From an uncultured Clostridia bacterium (GTDB lineage Bacteria; Bacillota; Clostridia; Christensenellales; Aristaeellaceae): a stretch of DNA of 55,347 bases. The notes under the pieces were generated by a model. It was not told where the DNA came from, ran no database searches, and saw nothing but the letters and a program-made list of their open reading frames with translations. Both the position numbers and the translations under genes were made by a program. Of the stretch, positions 19,521-28,098 are shown in pieces (the first letter of the stretch is position 1; each line of letters begins with the position of its first letter). The stretch is taken from the NCBI GenBank assembly GCA_946411525.1, contig CAMKEI010000009.1, forward strand, positions 1 to 55,347. The letters run 5' to 3'.

Positions 19521-22500
19521 ATGAAAGAATATCAGTACTGCGCGTTTATCAGCTACCGTCACCAGAGCCCTGACCAGGAGATTGCCAAAGCGCTGCACGC
19601 GGCAATCGAAACCTACGGCATCCCGGCGTCGGTCAGAAAGACTGTCGGAAAGAAAAAAATGGGCAGGGTTTTCCGCGACCAGGAGGAGCTGCCCCTTTCC
19701 AGCGACCTCGGTGCAGATATCGAAGCAGCCCTGGACAGCAGCGAATGGTTTATCGCCGTCTGTTCCCCGCGCTACCTGGAAAGCCGCTGGTGCCTCCGGG
19801 AACTGGAATACTTTATTGAGCGCAAGGGCCGGGACCATGTGCTGACAGTGCTCGCGGAAGGCGAACCCGCTGAATCCTTCCCGGACCTGATCCGGTTCTG
19901 TACCGACGAGTCCGGCAGGAAGAAAGAGACGGAGCCGCTGGCCGCGGACGTCCGGTCAGACAGCCTGAACGGCAATCTTAAAAAGCTGCGTGGGGAAAAA
20001 CTGCGGGTGATCGCTCCGATGCTGGGGCTGTCCTTTGACGATCTGAAGCGCCGCGCCAGGCAGCGGAAACTCCGGATCATCTCCGTCATATCGGCGATCG
20101 CTTTTGTGGTTGCGACCGGCACAGCCTCGTTTCTGGTTATCAACCACGAAAGGCAGGAGGAACTGAAACGGGAAGCGGAACGACAGGCTCAGATCGCGCA
20201 GGAGCAGACAAAACTGGCTGAGGAAAAAGCCCGCGTTGCCGACGAACAGACCAAACTGGCCAAAAACAACGCGAAGCTGGCGGAAGATCAGAAGAAGATC
20301 GCGGAGGACAATAAGAAACTGGCCGACGAACAGACGAAAATCGCGGAGGAGCAGACAAAGATCGCGGAAGAAAAAGCCCGCGTCGCAGACGAGCAGACCA
20401 GGCTGGCGGAGGAAAACAAAAAGCTGGCGGAGGAACAGACCAAACTGGCGGAGGACAACGCGAAACTGGCGGAGGAGCAGACCAAACTGGCGGAGGACAA
20501 CGCGAAGCTGGCGGAGGACCAGAAAAAGATCGCGGAAGAGCAGACCAGGATTGCCGAGGAACAGACCAGAATCGCCGAAGACAACAAAAAACTGGCGGAA
20601 GAAAAACAGAAGCTGGCGGAAGAGCAGCATCAGCTGGCGGTTTCCAACGAAATCGGCACCCTGCTGGAAAAGGCTGACGCCTACCGGGAGGAGAACGAGC
20701 GGATCCCCGGCGCGGAAACGCTGCTGGAGGCACTCGCGCTGAGCGATGAAACAGCAGGCGTCCGGCGGGATGAGATTCTGCAGCTGCTTCGGAAAGAACT
20801 GTATTTCATGCCCTTCACCGCCGTTTCCGGCTTTGAGAATGAAAACGTGCGGCTGACGGATATGGTTGTTTCCCCGGACGGTACGCAGGCCATCGGCGTG
20901 GAAAACATGAACTCCGTGGCGGTCATCGATTTCGCCGAAGGCAGGGTGGTCCGGAAAGTCTCCTCCGGCGATACGATGGTCGCCGGTCTGCAGTATTCCC
21001 CGGACGGTTCCCGCTTCCTGGGAAACTATTGTTCCCATGTGACCGTATGGGATGCGAAAAACGGGGCTGAGGTCTTCACATATACGGGCAAAAACCGTAC
21101 TGGCAGCGATATTGCCAACGCGTTCTTCTGGAAAGACGCCGATACGCTCCTGATCCAGGACTGGGACCGGTTCCTGTTCATTTCGCTGAAGGACGGATCG
21201 GAACGGCTGTTCTATACGCTCGGGGAGCATCAGGAATGGTATTCGGTGGAGGACAACCTGTACACAATGATCAGGAACATGCCGATGGACCAGATCTTTA
21301 CGGATTTCGCGGACGGATATCTTGCCGTCCATGTGGCGCTGGCCGGCGACTGGTCTTCCATCATGATCACCGGAAAAGCAGGAACGACCGGAACCCTGGT
21401 GATCGATGAAAACGGCGGTCTCCTCTGTCCCCTGCGGCAGATGCCGGGTTCGGGGTTTGAAAACATTGCCCTTTCTCCTGACGGAAAGACGGCGTTCTGG
21501 CTTTCATGGTTCGGCGTTTACTCAGCCTGGGATGTGCAGACAGGAAACCTGCTGTATATAGAAGCCGTTGACATGGCAGACCATGGAGCTCCGAGCGATA
21601 TTGTTTTTTCTCCGGATTCCGTCTGCGTCACCTTCGCGGCGGGCAGCCAGCTGTATGTCCTGGACGCGAGAACCGGTGCCGTCTATATGCAGGCCGCCCT
21701 GGAAAACACCAGCTACACTCCCCGTATTGCTTACAGTCCGGACGGGGATTACCTGATCCTGACCAATCAGTCCCTGTTCATCATTGACGCGTACTCGTTC
21801 GATCTGCTGATGCTTGAGAAAGCGGAGGAATTCACCAACTTCACCGCCGCGCTCCCGCTGAAGAACGTATTCTTTACCACCCGGAACAACGGAACCGTAA
21901 CCATATATGCCAAGCCTGAAATTGCCAGCATCCGGCCGCTGACTGAACTGCCCTCTCCGCTGCGGGAACGCTATGACCCGGATGTTGCGCCGGAAGGCGC
22001 GTCTGAACTGAACGGCGGGCATGAGGTTGTCCACGGAGCCTGGGAGCAGATCGACGGCATACCCGAAGAATGGAAGAGCACGCGGAAAAAGTATTCCCGG
22101 GACGGCAGCCGGGCCGCCGTCATCTATCCGGATGGAGCCATCGAACTGTACGATACTTTCGGAAACGGGGAACCGCGGAAAGTGCTCGGTCAGCTGTTTA
22201 TGCCGGTTTCCGCTTTCGGCATGGTGAACGACCGGCTGGTAGCTTCGGATACCACAGGCCGTCTCCTGTTCTATGACCTGGCGAACGACAGGGTGATCCG
22301 TGTCCAGAACAGTAACCTGGCATACACCGCCTTCGCCTTCAGCGAATCAGGGGATCTGATGATGGCCCTGAAATCCGAAGAGGAGTATGCCATTGACGTC
22401 TACCGGACGGATAACGCCGAGAAGCTCTTTACCATCACCTACGGCGCCGCCTTCTCTGATTTCGGTTTTACGGAGGACGGAAAATACGCGGTGGGCGTTT

Positions 22501-22628
22501 CGGCAAATCCCACCAACAAAACAGCACTGAACGGTCAGACCATCTATATGGCCGCCGATCTGTACCTGGATGAAAACAGCCTAATCAGTCAGGCCCGGGC
22601 ACTGACATCCCTGTACGGAATGGAATGA
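19521..22628 (+). CDS. TIR / transmembrane / heptad coiled-coil / beta-propeller protein
   Basis: 1035 residues from ATG 19521 (GGAG seven bases upstream; a GTG at 19503 is the alternative). Residues ~1-130 form a bacterial TIR domain: AFISYRHQS, RDQEELPLSSDLGADIEAAL, WFIAVCSPRYLESRWCLREL, with Glu94 in the WCLREL helix at the place of the catalytic NADase glutamate of enzymatic TIRs. A single transmembrane helix spans ~184-206. Residues ~210-385 are an uninterrupted coiled coil of seven-residue KLAEEQT/KIAEDNK units. The remainder (~400-1035) contains repeated SPDG and WD-like strands (VVSPDGTQAI, QYSPDGSRFL, ALSPDGKTAF, VFSPDSVCV), a WD40/TolB-like propeller. TIR and coiled coil would be separated by the membrane. 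Monocistronic with a strong terminator. Function unknown: signalling, NAD-depleting defence or stress sensing are options. Confidence 0.85.
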   Translation: MKEYQYCAFISYRHQSPDQEIAKALHAAIETYGIPASVRKTVGKKKMGRVFRDQEELPLSSDLGADIEAALDSSEWFIAVCSPRYLESRWCLRELEYFIERKGRDHVLTVLAEGEPAESFPDLIRFCTDESGRKKETEPLAADVRSDSLNGNLKKLRGEKLRVIAPMLGLSFDDLKRRARQRKLRIISVISAIAFVVATGTASFLVINHERQEELKREAERQAQIAQEQTKLAEEKARVADEQTKLAKNNAKLAEDQKKIAEDNKKLADEQTKIAEEQTKIAEEKARVADEQTRLAEENKKLAEEQTKLAEDNAKLAEEQTKLAEDNAKLAEDQKKIAEEQTRIAEEQTRIAEDNKKLAEEKQKLAEEQHQLAVSNEIGTLLEKADAYREENERIPGAETLLEALALSDETAGVRRDEILQLLRKELYFMPFTAVSGFENENVRLTDMVVSPDGTQAIGVENMNSVAVIDFAEGRVVRKVSSGDTMVAGLQYSPDGSRFLGNYCSHVTVWDAKNGAEVFTYTGKNRTGSDIANAFFWKDADTLLIQDWDRFLFISLKDGSERLFYTLGEHQEWYSVEDNLYTMIRNMPMDQIFTDFADGYLAVHVALAGDWSSIMITGKAGTTGTLVIDENGGLLCPLRQMPGSGFENIALSPDGKTAFWLSWFGVYSAWDVQTGNLLYIEAVDMADHGAPSDIVFSPDSVCVTFAAGSQLYVLDARTGAVYMQAALENTSYTPRIAYSPDGDYLILTNQSLFIIDAYSFDLLMLEKAEEFTNFTAALPLKNVFFTTRNNGTVTIYAKPEIASIRPLTELPSPLRERYDPDVAPEGASELNGGHEVVHGAWEQIDGIPEEWKSTRKKYSRDGSRAAVIYPDGAIELYDTFGNGEPRKVLGQLFMPVSAFGMVNDRLVASDTTGRLLFYDLANDRVIRVQNSNLAYTAFAFSESGDLMMALKSEEEYAIDVYRTDNAEKLFTITYGAAFSDFGFTEDGKYAVGVSANPTNKTALNGQTIYMAADLYLDENSLISQARALTSLYGME
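20170..20640 (+). repeat. 21-bp tandem coding repeats (heptad coiled coil)
   Basis: About 22 imperfect copies of a 21-bp unit encoding K-[LI]-A-E-[ED]-[QN]-[TAK]. Neighbouring copies between 20440 and 20520 are nearly identical at DNA level, so copy number may vary between strains. Confidence 0.8.
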
Positions 22629-22654
22629 TCCTTCCGGCTTCATACCGGAAAGAA

Positions 22655-22688
22655 GGGGCGCCGGATGATTCCGGCGCCCCGTTTTTTT
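22655..22688 (+). terminator. Strong terminator after the TIR gene
   Basis: Perfect 10-bp stem GGGGCGCCGG (22655-22664) / CCGGCGCCCC (22671-22680), 6-nt loop, then GTTTTTTT. Confidence 0.85.
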
Positions 22689-22694
22689 GCGGTA

Positions 22695-23816
22695 TCAGAT
22701 CTTCTTTTGCTCAAAGCCGAAGTATTGTTTCGCGTTCCGGTAGCTGATGCCTGTCACGATTCCCTTCAGCGCCGCTTCGTCTTCCGGATAGAATCCTTCC
22801 TCCACCCATTCGCCGAGGATCCGGCACAGGATGCGGCGGAAATACTCATGCCGCGGATAGCTCAGGAAACTCCAGCTGTCCGTCAGCATGCCCACAAAGC
22901 CCGCCAGGTAGCCCAGGGCCGCCAGGCTCTTCATCTGGGCGCACATGCCGTCAAAATGATCGTTGAACCACCAGGCGGAACCATGCTGGATCCGTCCTAC
23001 GGCCGCGTCATTCTGGAAGCAGCCGATGATCGTGCCGATCGCCGCGTTGTCCACGGGGTTCAGGCTGTACAGAATCGTCTTCGGCAGGCTGCCCGCGTCC
23101 TCCAGGGCACCGAGAAAAGCCGCTGTCTGGGACGCCGGGGTATAGTTGTCCGCGCAGTCGAAACCCGTATCCGGACCGATTGCCCGGAACATGACCGGAT
23201 TGTTGTCCCGGCGGACGCCGTAGTGCAGCTGCATAACCCAGTCCCGCTCCGCGTACTCAGCAGCCATGGCAATCAGGAAAGCATACTTGAACTTTGCTTC
23301 CTCTTCGGCGGAAGGCAGAACGCCGTCCATCCGTTTCCGGAAGATCGCCTCGATCTCATCCGCTTCCGCCGGCGCGTACATCACATAGCCCAGTCCGTGA
23401 TCGCTCAGTGGGCAGCCGTGTGCCGCGAAATAATCCAGCCGCCTGCGCAGCGCCGCTTTCAGATCCGCGAAGGAGGCGATCTCCGTCCCGGCCGCTGTTT
23501 CCAGCTGCCTGATATATGCCGGCCAGTTTTCTTTTTCCAGGTACATGGCTTTGTCCGGGCGCCATGCCGGCAGCACCGTTACCGGAAAGGATTTGTCCGA
23601 CGCCAGTTTTTCATGCCATTCCAGCGTGTCCGCCGGATCGTCCGTGGTGCAGATCGTTTCCACGTTGCTCATCCGGATCAGGCCCCGGGCGGAGTAGCCC
23701 TCGCTCCGCAGTTTCGCATTGGCGAGCTCCCATACTTCCCCGGCGGTCTCCCGGTTCAGGATCCCGTCGTAACCAAAGTAACGCCGCAGTTCCAGATGGC
23801 TCCAGTGATGCAGCGG
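22695..23816 (-). pseudogene. uxaC: Glucuronate (uronate) isomerase, N-terminally truncated
   Basis: Encodes about 373 C-terminal residues of uronate isomerase, which normally has about 465. Homology starts abruptly at PLHHWSHLELRRYFGYDG and continues through RMSNVETICTTDDPADTLEWH to the natural end (FGFEQKKI). The first ~95 residues, including the metal-binding HxH near the N-terminus of this amidohydrolase-fold enzyme, are absent, so the product should be inactive. The 5' end joins the start of uxaB at an 11-bp sequence (23806-23816) shared by both parents, out of frame relative to uxaB. The first in-frame ATG is at 23672. It may be a true deletion or an assembly join; the evidence for loss of function is direct if the sequence is right. 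Confidence 0.8.
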
Positions 23817-24115
23817 CTGACTGAAGAGATGACGCGTCTGTCGTCCACCCGGACGCCGTTCTCGCTTCCCCGGAGATACAGGGTGTAGAGGCCTTCCTGT
23901 TTGTTGATCTGTTCCGTCAGCCCGTGGGGAATAGGCTGAACCAGCGCCGCTTTCCCGTTAAATCCGGCCTTCTCGTTCGCAATATCAATAAAGTCATCCA
24001 CAAAAGCGCGGAGGAAATTGCCCTCGCCGAACTGCATGACTTTTTCCGGCGCCTTCTCCAGGATATAGCCTGTGTAACCCGACTTTTTCAGTACCGCGTA
24101 ATTCAGCTGATCCAT
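23756..24115 (-). pseudogene. uxaB: Tagaturonate reductase (altronate oxidoreductase), 5' fragment
   Basis: From ATG 24115 (GGAG eight bases upstream) the frame gives about 103 residues of the mannitol-dehydrogenase/UxaB family: the N-terminal KVMQFGEGNFLRAFVDDFID, KAALVQPIPHG, LRGSENG and VISSVSRCI phrases are all typical. After SRCI (23806-23816) the sequence becomes uxaC in another frame and translation stops at 23756. Normal UxaB is ~480-500 residues, so about 80% is missing. UxaB and UxaC act in the same galacturonate/glucuronate pathway and are commonly neighbours, so one deletion of roughly 1.5 kb between adjacent genes explains the structure. The promoter upstream is intact. Confidence 0.8.
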
Positions 24116-24170
24116 TTGCATATCTCCGATGTTTTTTACGGTTTGCCATACTGTGAAAATACACACCAAA

Positions 24171-24198
24171 ACTATACTGCAATTCCATTTTTCGTCAA
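24171..24198 (-). promoter_or_regulatory. Promoter of the uxaB fragment
   Basis: TTGACG (24193-24198), 16-bp gap, TATAGT (24171-24176), reverse strand; divergent from the promoter at 24243-24271. Confidence 0.55.
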
Positions 24199-24242
24199 GA
24201 TTTTTCAAGGTTTTCGACATAGTTTTTGCATATCTGTCCGAT

Positions 24243-24271
24243 TGATTTTCGCCGCCCGCTCTGCTATACTT
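24243..24271 (+). promoter_or_regulatory. Promoter of the 5'-nucleotidase gene
   Basis: TTGATT (24243-24248), 17-bp gap, TATACT (24266-24271), 52 bp before the start codon. Confidence 0.6.
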
Positions 24272-24323
24272 TCTGCAGAAGAAAAAACCCATACCAACCT
24301 GATATCCGGAGGAGGAAAAACGT

Positions 24324-26009
24324 ATGAAAAAACTACTCGCATTACTCCTGGCGCTGATGATGGCGCTGACCGTAACCGCCGCTTTTGCGGATGATGACTG
24401 GGATGAAGCGACGTTTGCCGCCCATGCTGATTTCCGCACCGAGCTGGCAAAAGACTATGCCGGGAAGACCGTGATCCTGCACTCCAACGACGTGCACGGC
24501 CAGATCGACGGCTACGCCACGATCGCCGGCATGCGGGATTACTTCAAGTCCCTCGGCGCCGAGGTCATCCTCGCCGACGCCGGCGACTTCAGCCAGGGTT
24601 CCATTTACGTCAGTTCCAACAAAGGTGCCGCGGCAATCGAGATGATGAACGCCGCCGGCTATGACGTCGTCACCCTCGGCAACCACGAGTTTGACTTCGG
24701 CTATGTCCAGCTGATGGAAAACCTCTCCAAGGCGACATTCAAAACCATCTGTGCCAGCATCACGCTGGACGAAACCGGTGAAACCATTCTGCCCGCCTCC
24801 ACCATTATTACAACTGAAAGCGGACTGAAGATCGGCTTTGTCGGTGTGGAAACCCCTGAGACCGTGACCAAGGTCAACCCCGGCCTGATCAGTATGATCA
24901 CCTTCGCCGCCTATGACAAACTATATGAATCCACCCAGAAGGCGATCGATGAAATCCGTGCGGACGCCGACCTCGTAATCGGCCTGTTCCATTTGGGCAT
25001 GGACGCAGAATCCAAGTTCAACGCCTATCGTTCCATCGACACGCTGGAAAAGGTGACCGGCATCGACATGGTAATTGACGGCCACAGCCACTATCAGATG
25101 ACCGCCGGCCAGAACGGTGAACCCATTCAGTCCACCGGCACCAAGTTCGCCAACATTGGTGTCATCGTGATCGACAACGAGACCAAGGCAATCGAGGACC
25201 ATTTCCTGATCCCGACCAACCTGGGCTCCAAACTGTATACTTTCACCCACACCGATGAAAGCGTCCTGGCCACGGCAAAGGAAATCATCGCCAAGGTCGA
25301 CGAAGAATACAACGCCGTGTTCGCGACCACCGAAGTCCTGCTCAACGGCGAAAGAGCCCCCGGCAACCGGACCGAGGAGACCAACCTGGGCGACCTGATT
25401 GTGGACGCAATGGTCTGGTCCGTCGTGAAGGAAGGCGGCATCGAGCAGGTTGAGCCCAACGCGATCGTCGGCATCACCAACGGCGGCGGTATCCGCGCCA
25501 CGATCAATGTGGGCGATGTCACCAAGAAGGATATCAACACAGTGCTGCCCTTCGGAAACACAGTCGCCGTGGTCTATGTCACCGGCGCTGAACTGCTTGA
25601 AGCCCTCGAAGCTTCCACCTTCTGCACACCCGAATCGGTCGGCGGCTATCCCCAGACCTCCGGCATCACCTGGACCCTCGACACAACGAAAGCGTTCGAT
25701 CAGGGAGACGTATACGTACTCGACGGCAAGGAGAGCAGCTACTTTGCTCCCAAGTCCATCCAGCGCGTCACCATCAACGCGATTAACGGTGAACCCTTTG
25801 ACATCAACGCCACCTACGCGGTTGTAACAAACAACTTCTGCGCAGCCGGCGGCGATACCTACAATGTGTTCTTCAATTCCAGTTCCCGTTTTGACACCGG
25901 CATCCCGATGGATGAAGCGGTCATGGCATATGTCACCGACGTCCTGGACGGCAAGATCACCGCGGAAAAATACGGACAGCCCCGCGGTTCCGCAATCCAG
26001 ATCAAGTAA
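24324..26009 (+). CDS. Secreted 5'-nucleotidase / metallophosphatase, UshA-like
   Basis: 561 residues. Residues 1-22 form a signal peptide (KKLLALLLALMMALTVTAAFA). The calcineurin-like metallophosphatase domain shows HSNDVHGQID, DAGDFSQGS, TLGNHEFDFGY and a later GHSHYQM, the four metal-binding motifs of the 5'-nucleotidase family. From ~330 the 5'-nucleotidase C-terminal domain follows, with ETNLGDLIVDAMV, ITNGGGIRA and FGNTVAVVYVTG, which binds the nucleobase. It would release phosphate and nucleosides from extracellular nucleotides. No LPXTG motif or C-terminal helix is visible, so it is probably released or loosely bound. RBS GGAGGAGG. Monocistronic with a terminator after it. Confidence 0.93.
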   Translation: MKKLLALLLALMMALTVTAAFADDDWDEATFAAHADFRTELAKDYAGKTVILHSNDVHGQIDGYATIAGMRDYFKSLGAEVILADAGDFSQGSIYVSSNKGAAAIEMMNAAGYDVVTLGNHEFDFGYVQLMENLSKATFKTICASITLDETGETILPASTIITTESGLKIGFVGVETPETVTKVNPGLISMITFAAYDKLYESTQKAIDEIRADADLVIGLFHLGMDAESKFNAYRSIDTLEKVTGIDMVIDGHSHYQMTAGQNGEPIQSTGTKFANIGVIVIDNETKAIEDHFLIPTNLGSKLYTFTHTDESVLATAKEIIAKVDEEYNAVFATTEVLLNGERAPGNRTEETNLGDLIVDAMVWSVVKEGGIEQVEPNAIVGITNGGGIRATINVGDVTKKDINTVLPFGNTVAVVYVTGAELLEALEASTFCTPESVGGYPQTSGITWTLDTTKAFDQGDVYVLDGKESSYFAPKSIQRVTINAINGEPFDINATYAVVTNNFCAAGGDTYNVFFNSSSRFDTGIPMDEAVMAYVTDVLDGKITAEKYGQPRGSAIQIK

Positions 26010-26028
26010 TCTGATCCGTAACTCCCGG

Positions 26029-26056
26029 CCGGGCAGCCTCCAGCTGCCCGGATTTT
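26029..26056 (+). terminator. Terminator after the 5'-nucleotidase gene
   Basis: CCGGGCAGC (26029-26037) / GCTGCCCGG (26043-26051), then ATTTTAT. Confidence 0.7.
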
Positions 26057-26083
26057 ATATCTTCTGTTTTTTTTTCAGTTCAA

Positions 26084-26158
26084 TGTGACCGAAGGGGTCC
26101 AGGGGCGCAGGCCGCAGTGCGGCCTGCGTTGGTTTCGATCGGAAAGCCCCCTGGCTCC
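26084..26158. repeat. Palindromic dispersed repeat, long copy
   Basis: Shares TGNCCGAAGGG, TCCAGGGG and CGGAAAGCCCCC with the copy at 11416-11461 but carries an additional hairpin, GCAGGCCGCA (26107-26116) / TGCGGCCTGC (26118-26127). Lies between the 5'-nucleotidase terminator and the degV promoter. Confidence 0.6.
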
Positions 26159-26162
26159 AGTC

Positions 26163-26191
26163 TTGCTTTTTTCCATATACTGCTATAGAAT
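26163..26191 (+). promoter_or_regulatory. Promoter of the degV gene
   Basis: TTGCTT (26163-26168), 17-bp gap, TAGAAT (26186-26191), 50 bp before the start codon. Confidence 0.5.
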
Positions 26192-26240
26192 ATTTTTGTT
26201 ATACGTCATCATTCCGATTATCCCCGAAGGAGGCTTCCCC

Positions 26241-27116
26241 ATGGATCAGACCTACGTCTTTATGACCGACAGCGACAGCGACCTGCCTTTTCACCTGAAA
26301 GAGCAGTATAACATCCCGGTCGTCTATATGCCCTATGCGCTGGACGGAAAGGAATATTTCGACGATCTCGGCCAGATGCTGGATCATAAGAGCTATTACG
26401 ATATGATGCGCAACGGCGCCGCTCCCGTGACCTCCGCGCTGAACGAAGCGTCCTACCTGGAATACTTCGAACCGGTCCTGAAGGAAAAGGACCTTCTTTT
26501 CGTCGCCTTCTCCAGCAAGCTCAGCTGCACCCTGCAGGCCGTCTACAGTGCCCGGGAGAAACTGCTGAAAAAGTATCCCGAGCGGAAACTTATCGTCGTG
26601 GACACCTTGCGGATCTCCGGCCCCATGACCCTGCTGGTCCTGAAAGCCCACGAGATGTACCGCGCCGGAAAACCCATCGAGGAAGTCGCCGCCTGGCTGG
26701 AAGAGAACAAGCTCCGCGCCCAGGCCTACTTCATCGTGGACGACCTGAAATACCTCAAGCGCGGCGGCCGCATCTCCGCAACAGCCGCCACCGTCGGTAC
26801 CATGCTGGACCTCAAGCCTATCATCTCCGAAGCGCCGGACGGCACCCTGACCGCCAACGACAAGATCCGCGGCCGGAAAAAGGCCATCGCGTTCATCGTG
26901 GACAAGATGCTGGAATCCGCTCCCGATCCGAAGGAAAGTCCCATCATCGTCCTGAACGCCGACAGCATTGAGGACGCCGAGCGCACCAAGGCCCTGGTGG
27001 AACAGAAGCTCCCGGGCGCCGACATCATGATTGAGAATGTCGGCCCGGTCATCGGCGCACACGCCGGCCCCGGTACCATCGCGCTATGCTTCATCGGCAC
27101 CAAGTCGCAGGCCTGA
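26241..27116 (+). CDS. DegV family fatty-acid-binding protein
   Basis: 291 residues from ATG 26241 (GAAGGAGG seven bases upstream); a longer frame from 26085 would run through the palindromic repeat and is rejected. Family phrases are MTDSDSDLPFHL at the start, PVTSALN near residue 70, FSSKLSCTLQ near 90, the KYLKRGGRIS segment (~168-178) and the final GPVIGAHAGPGTIALCF. DegV/FakB proteins bind a single fatty acid and present it to a FakA-type kinase so that exogenous fatty acids enter phospholipid synthesis. No FakA gene is in the window, so the partner must be elsewhere. Cytoplasmic. Confidence 0.93.
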   Translation: MDQTYVFMTDSDSDLPFHLKEQYNIPVVYMPYALDGKEYFDDLGQMLDHKSYYDMMRNGAAPVTSALNEASYLEYFEPVLKEKDLLFVAFSSKLSCTLQAVYSAREKLLKKYPERKLIVVDTLRISGPMTLLVLKAHEMYRAGKPIEEVAAWLEENKLRAQAYFIVDDLKYLKRGGRISATAATVGTMLDLKPIISEAPDGTLTANDKIRGRKKAIAFIVDKMLESAPDPKESPIIVLNADSIEDAERTKALVEQKLPGADIMIENVGPVIGAHAGPGTIALCFIGTKSQA

Positions 27117-27130
27117 TCAGAAACATACAA

Positions 27131-27162
27131 AAAGAAGCGGTTCTCTGCCGAACCGCTTCTTT
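27131..27162. terminator. Bidirectional terminator between degV and sufB
   Basis: AAAGAAGCGGTTC (27131-27143) / GAACCGCTTCTTT (27150-27162), perfect 13-bp stem with A- and T-runs on both sides; serves both convergent genes. Confidence 0.85.
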
Positions 27163-27171
27163 TTATCTGCC

Positions 27172-28098
27172 TTACTGCAGGAATCCGTTGATAATCTGTT
27201 CCTCCGCCTCCGCAGCTGTCAGCCCCAGGGTCATCAGCTTGGTCAGCTGTTCCCCTGCGATCTTTCCGATCGCCGCCTCATGCACCAGTTCGGCGTCCAC
27301 GTTGTTCGCTTCCAGCGCGGGAACCGCCAGGATCCGGCCTTCGTCCATGATGATGGAGTCGCACTCCGTATGCCCATGGCAGGCGGCGTTGCCGGCAATC
27401 TTCGCGTCGAATTTCTGGAAGGAACGGTCCCTTGCCACTGAGCGGGAAACCACATCCGCGCTGGCGCCTTCGCCGTTCAGGTTCACCACGTACCTGCTGA
27501 TTGCGCGCTGCTCTCCGTGTGTCATCAGCCGTTCCCGCACGAGCAGCTTCGCGCCGGCGGCCAGTTCCGCTGTGGTGGTGCGCTCCGTGTCGTCCACGCC
27601 TTTGATCTGGACCATTTCCATTTCGGCGTAGCTGCCTTCCTCCATATACACTTCCGTGCCCGGGTTCAGGATCCGCTTCCCGCTGCCCGTGCCGGATCCG
27701 TAATGCTTCTCCACATACCTGATCCGGGCGTTCTTTCCCACATAGAAGCGGTGGATTCCGTCATGCTGGGAATCCTGGTTCCCGCAGTTGTCAATGCCGC
27801 AGCCTGCCACGATCACCACGTCCGCGCCTTCGCCGATGAAGAAATCGTTATAGACCACTTCCTTCAGGCCGCTCTGGGTCATGACCACGGGAATATGCAC
27901 GCTTTCGTTCTTCGTGCCCGGTCTGATCCGGATTTCCAGCCCGCTTACGTCCTCTTTGGAGACGATCTCAATGTTCGCCGTGGACTGCCGCCCGGCTGAC
28001 TGGCTGTTGGAGCGGATGTTGTAAGCTCCCTCCGGCACCTCGTGAAGATCGGCCACTTCCCTCAGCAGCCGCTTCTGGATCTCGTCAAGTTTCAGCAT
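27172..28098 (-). CDS. sufB: SufB/SufD-like Fe-S cluster scaffold
   Basis: 308 residues from ATG 28098; the start overlaps the sufC stop region by 7 bp. It is much shorter than Escherichia coli SufB (~495) or SufD (~420) and consists of the right-handed beta-helix core. Key features: GCGIDNCGNQDSQHDGIH (~107-124), VEKHYGSGTG, then near the C-terminus HTECDSIIMDEG, whose Cys matches the SufB scaffold cysteine, and VHEAAIGKI, whose His matches the SufD/SufB interface histidine. It ends with the helical LTLGLTAAEAEEQIINGFL. With the upstream ATPase it forms a two-gene system without sufS, sufU or sufD nearby, resembling the SUF-like minimal (SmsCB) systems described in anaerobes. Assembles Fe-S clusters in the cytoplasm. 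Confidence 0.9.
   Translation of the reverse strand: MLKLDEIQKRLLREVADLHEVPEGAYNIRSNSQSAGRQSTANIEIVSKEDVSGLEIRIRPGTKNESVHIPVVMTQSGLKEVVYNDFFIGEGADVVIVAGCGIDNCGNQDSQHDGIHRFYVGKNARIRYVEKHYGSGTGSGKRILNPGTEVYMEEGSYAEMEMVQIKGVDDTERTTTAELAAGAKLLVRERLMTHGEQRAISRYVVNLNGEGASADVVSRSVARDRSFQKFDAKIAGNAACHGHTECDSIIMDEGRILAVPALEANNVDAELVHEAAIGKIAGEQLTKLMTLGLTAAEAEEQIINGFLQ

Noticed and set aside
20170-20640. Regular repeats resembling a CRISPR array
   Set aside because: The repeats have no spacers and lie in frame inside a coding sequence as heptads; no cas genes are present.
26085-26240. N-terminal extension of DegV
   Set aside because: It runs through the palindromic repeat and promoter; ATG 26241 has a strong RBS and begins the conserved domain.
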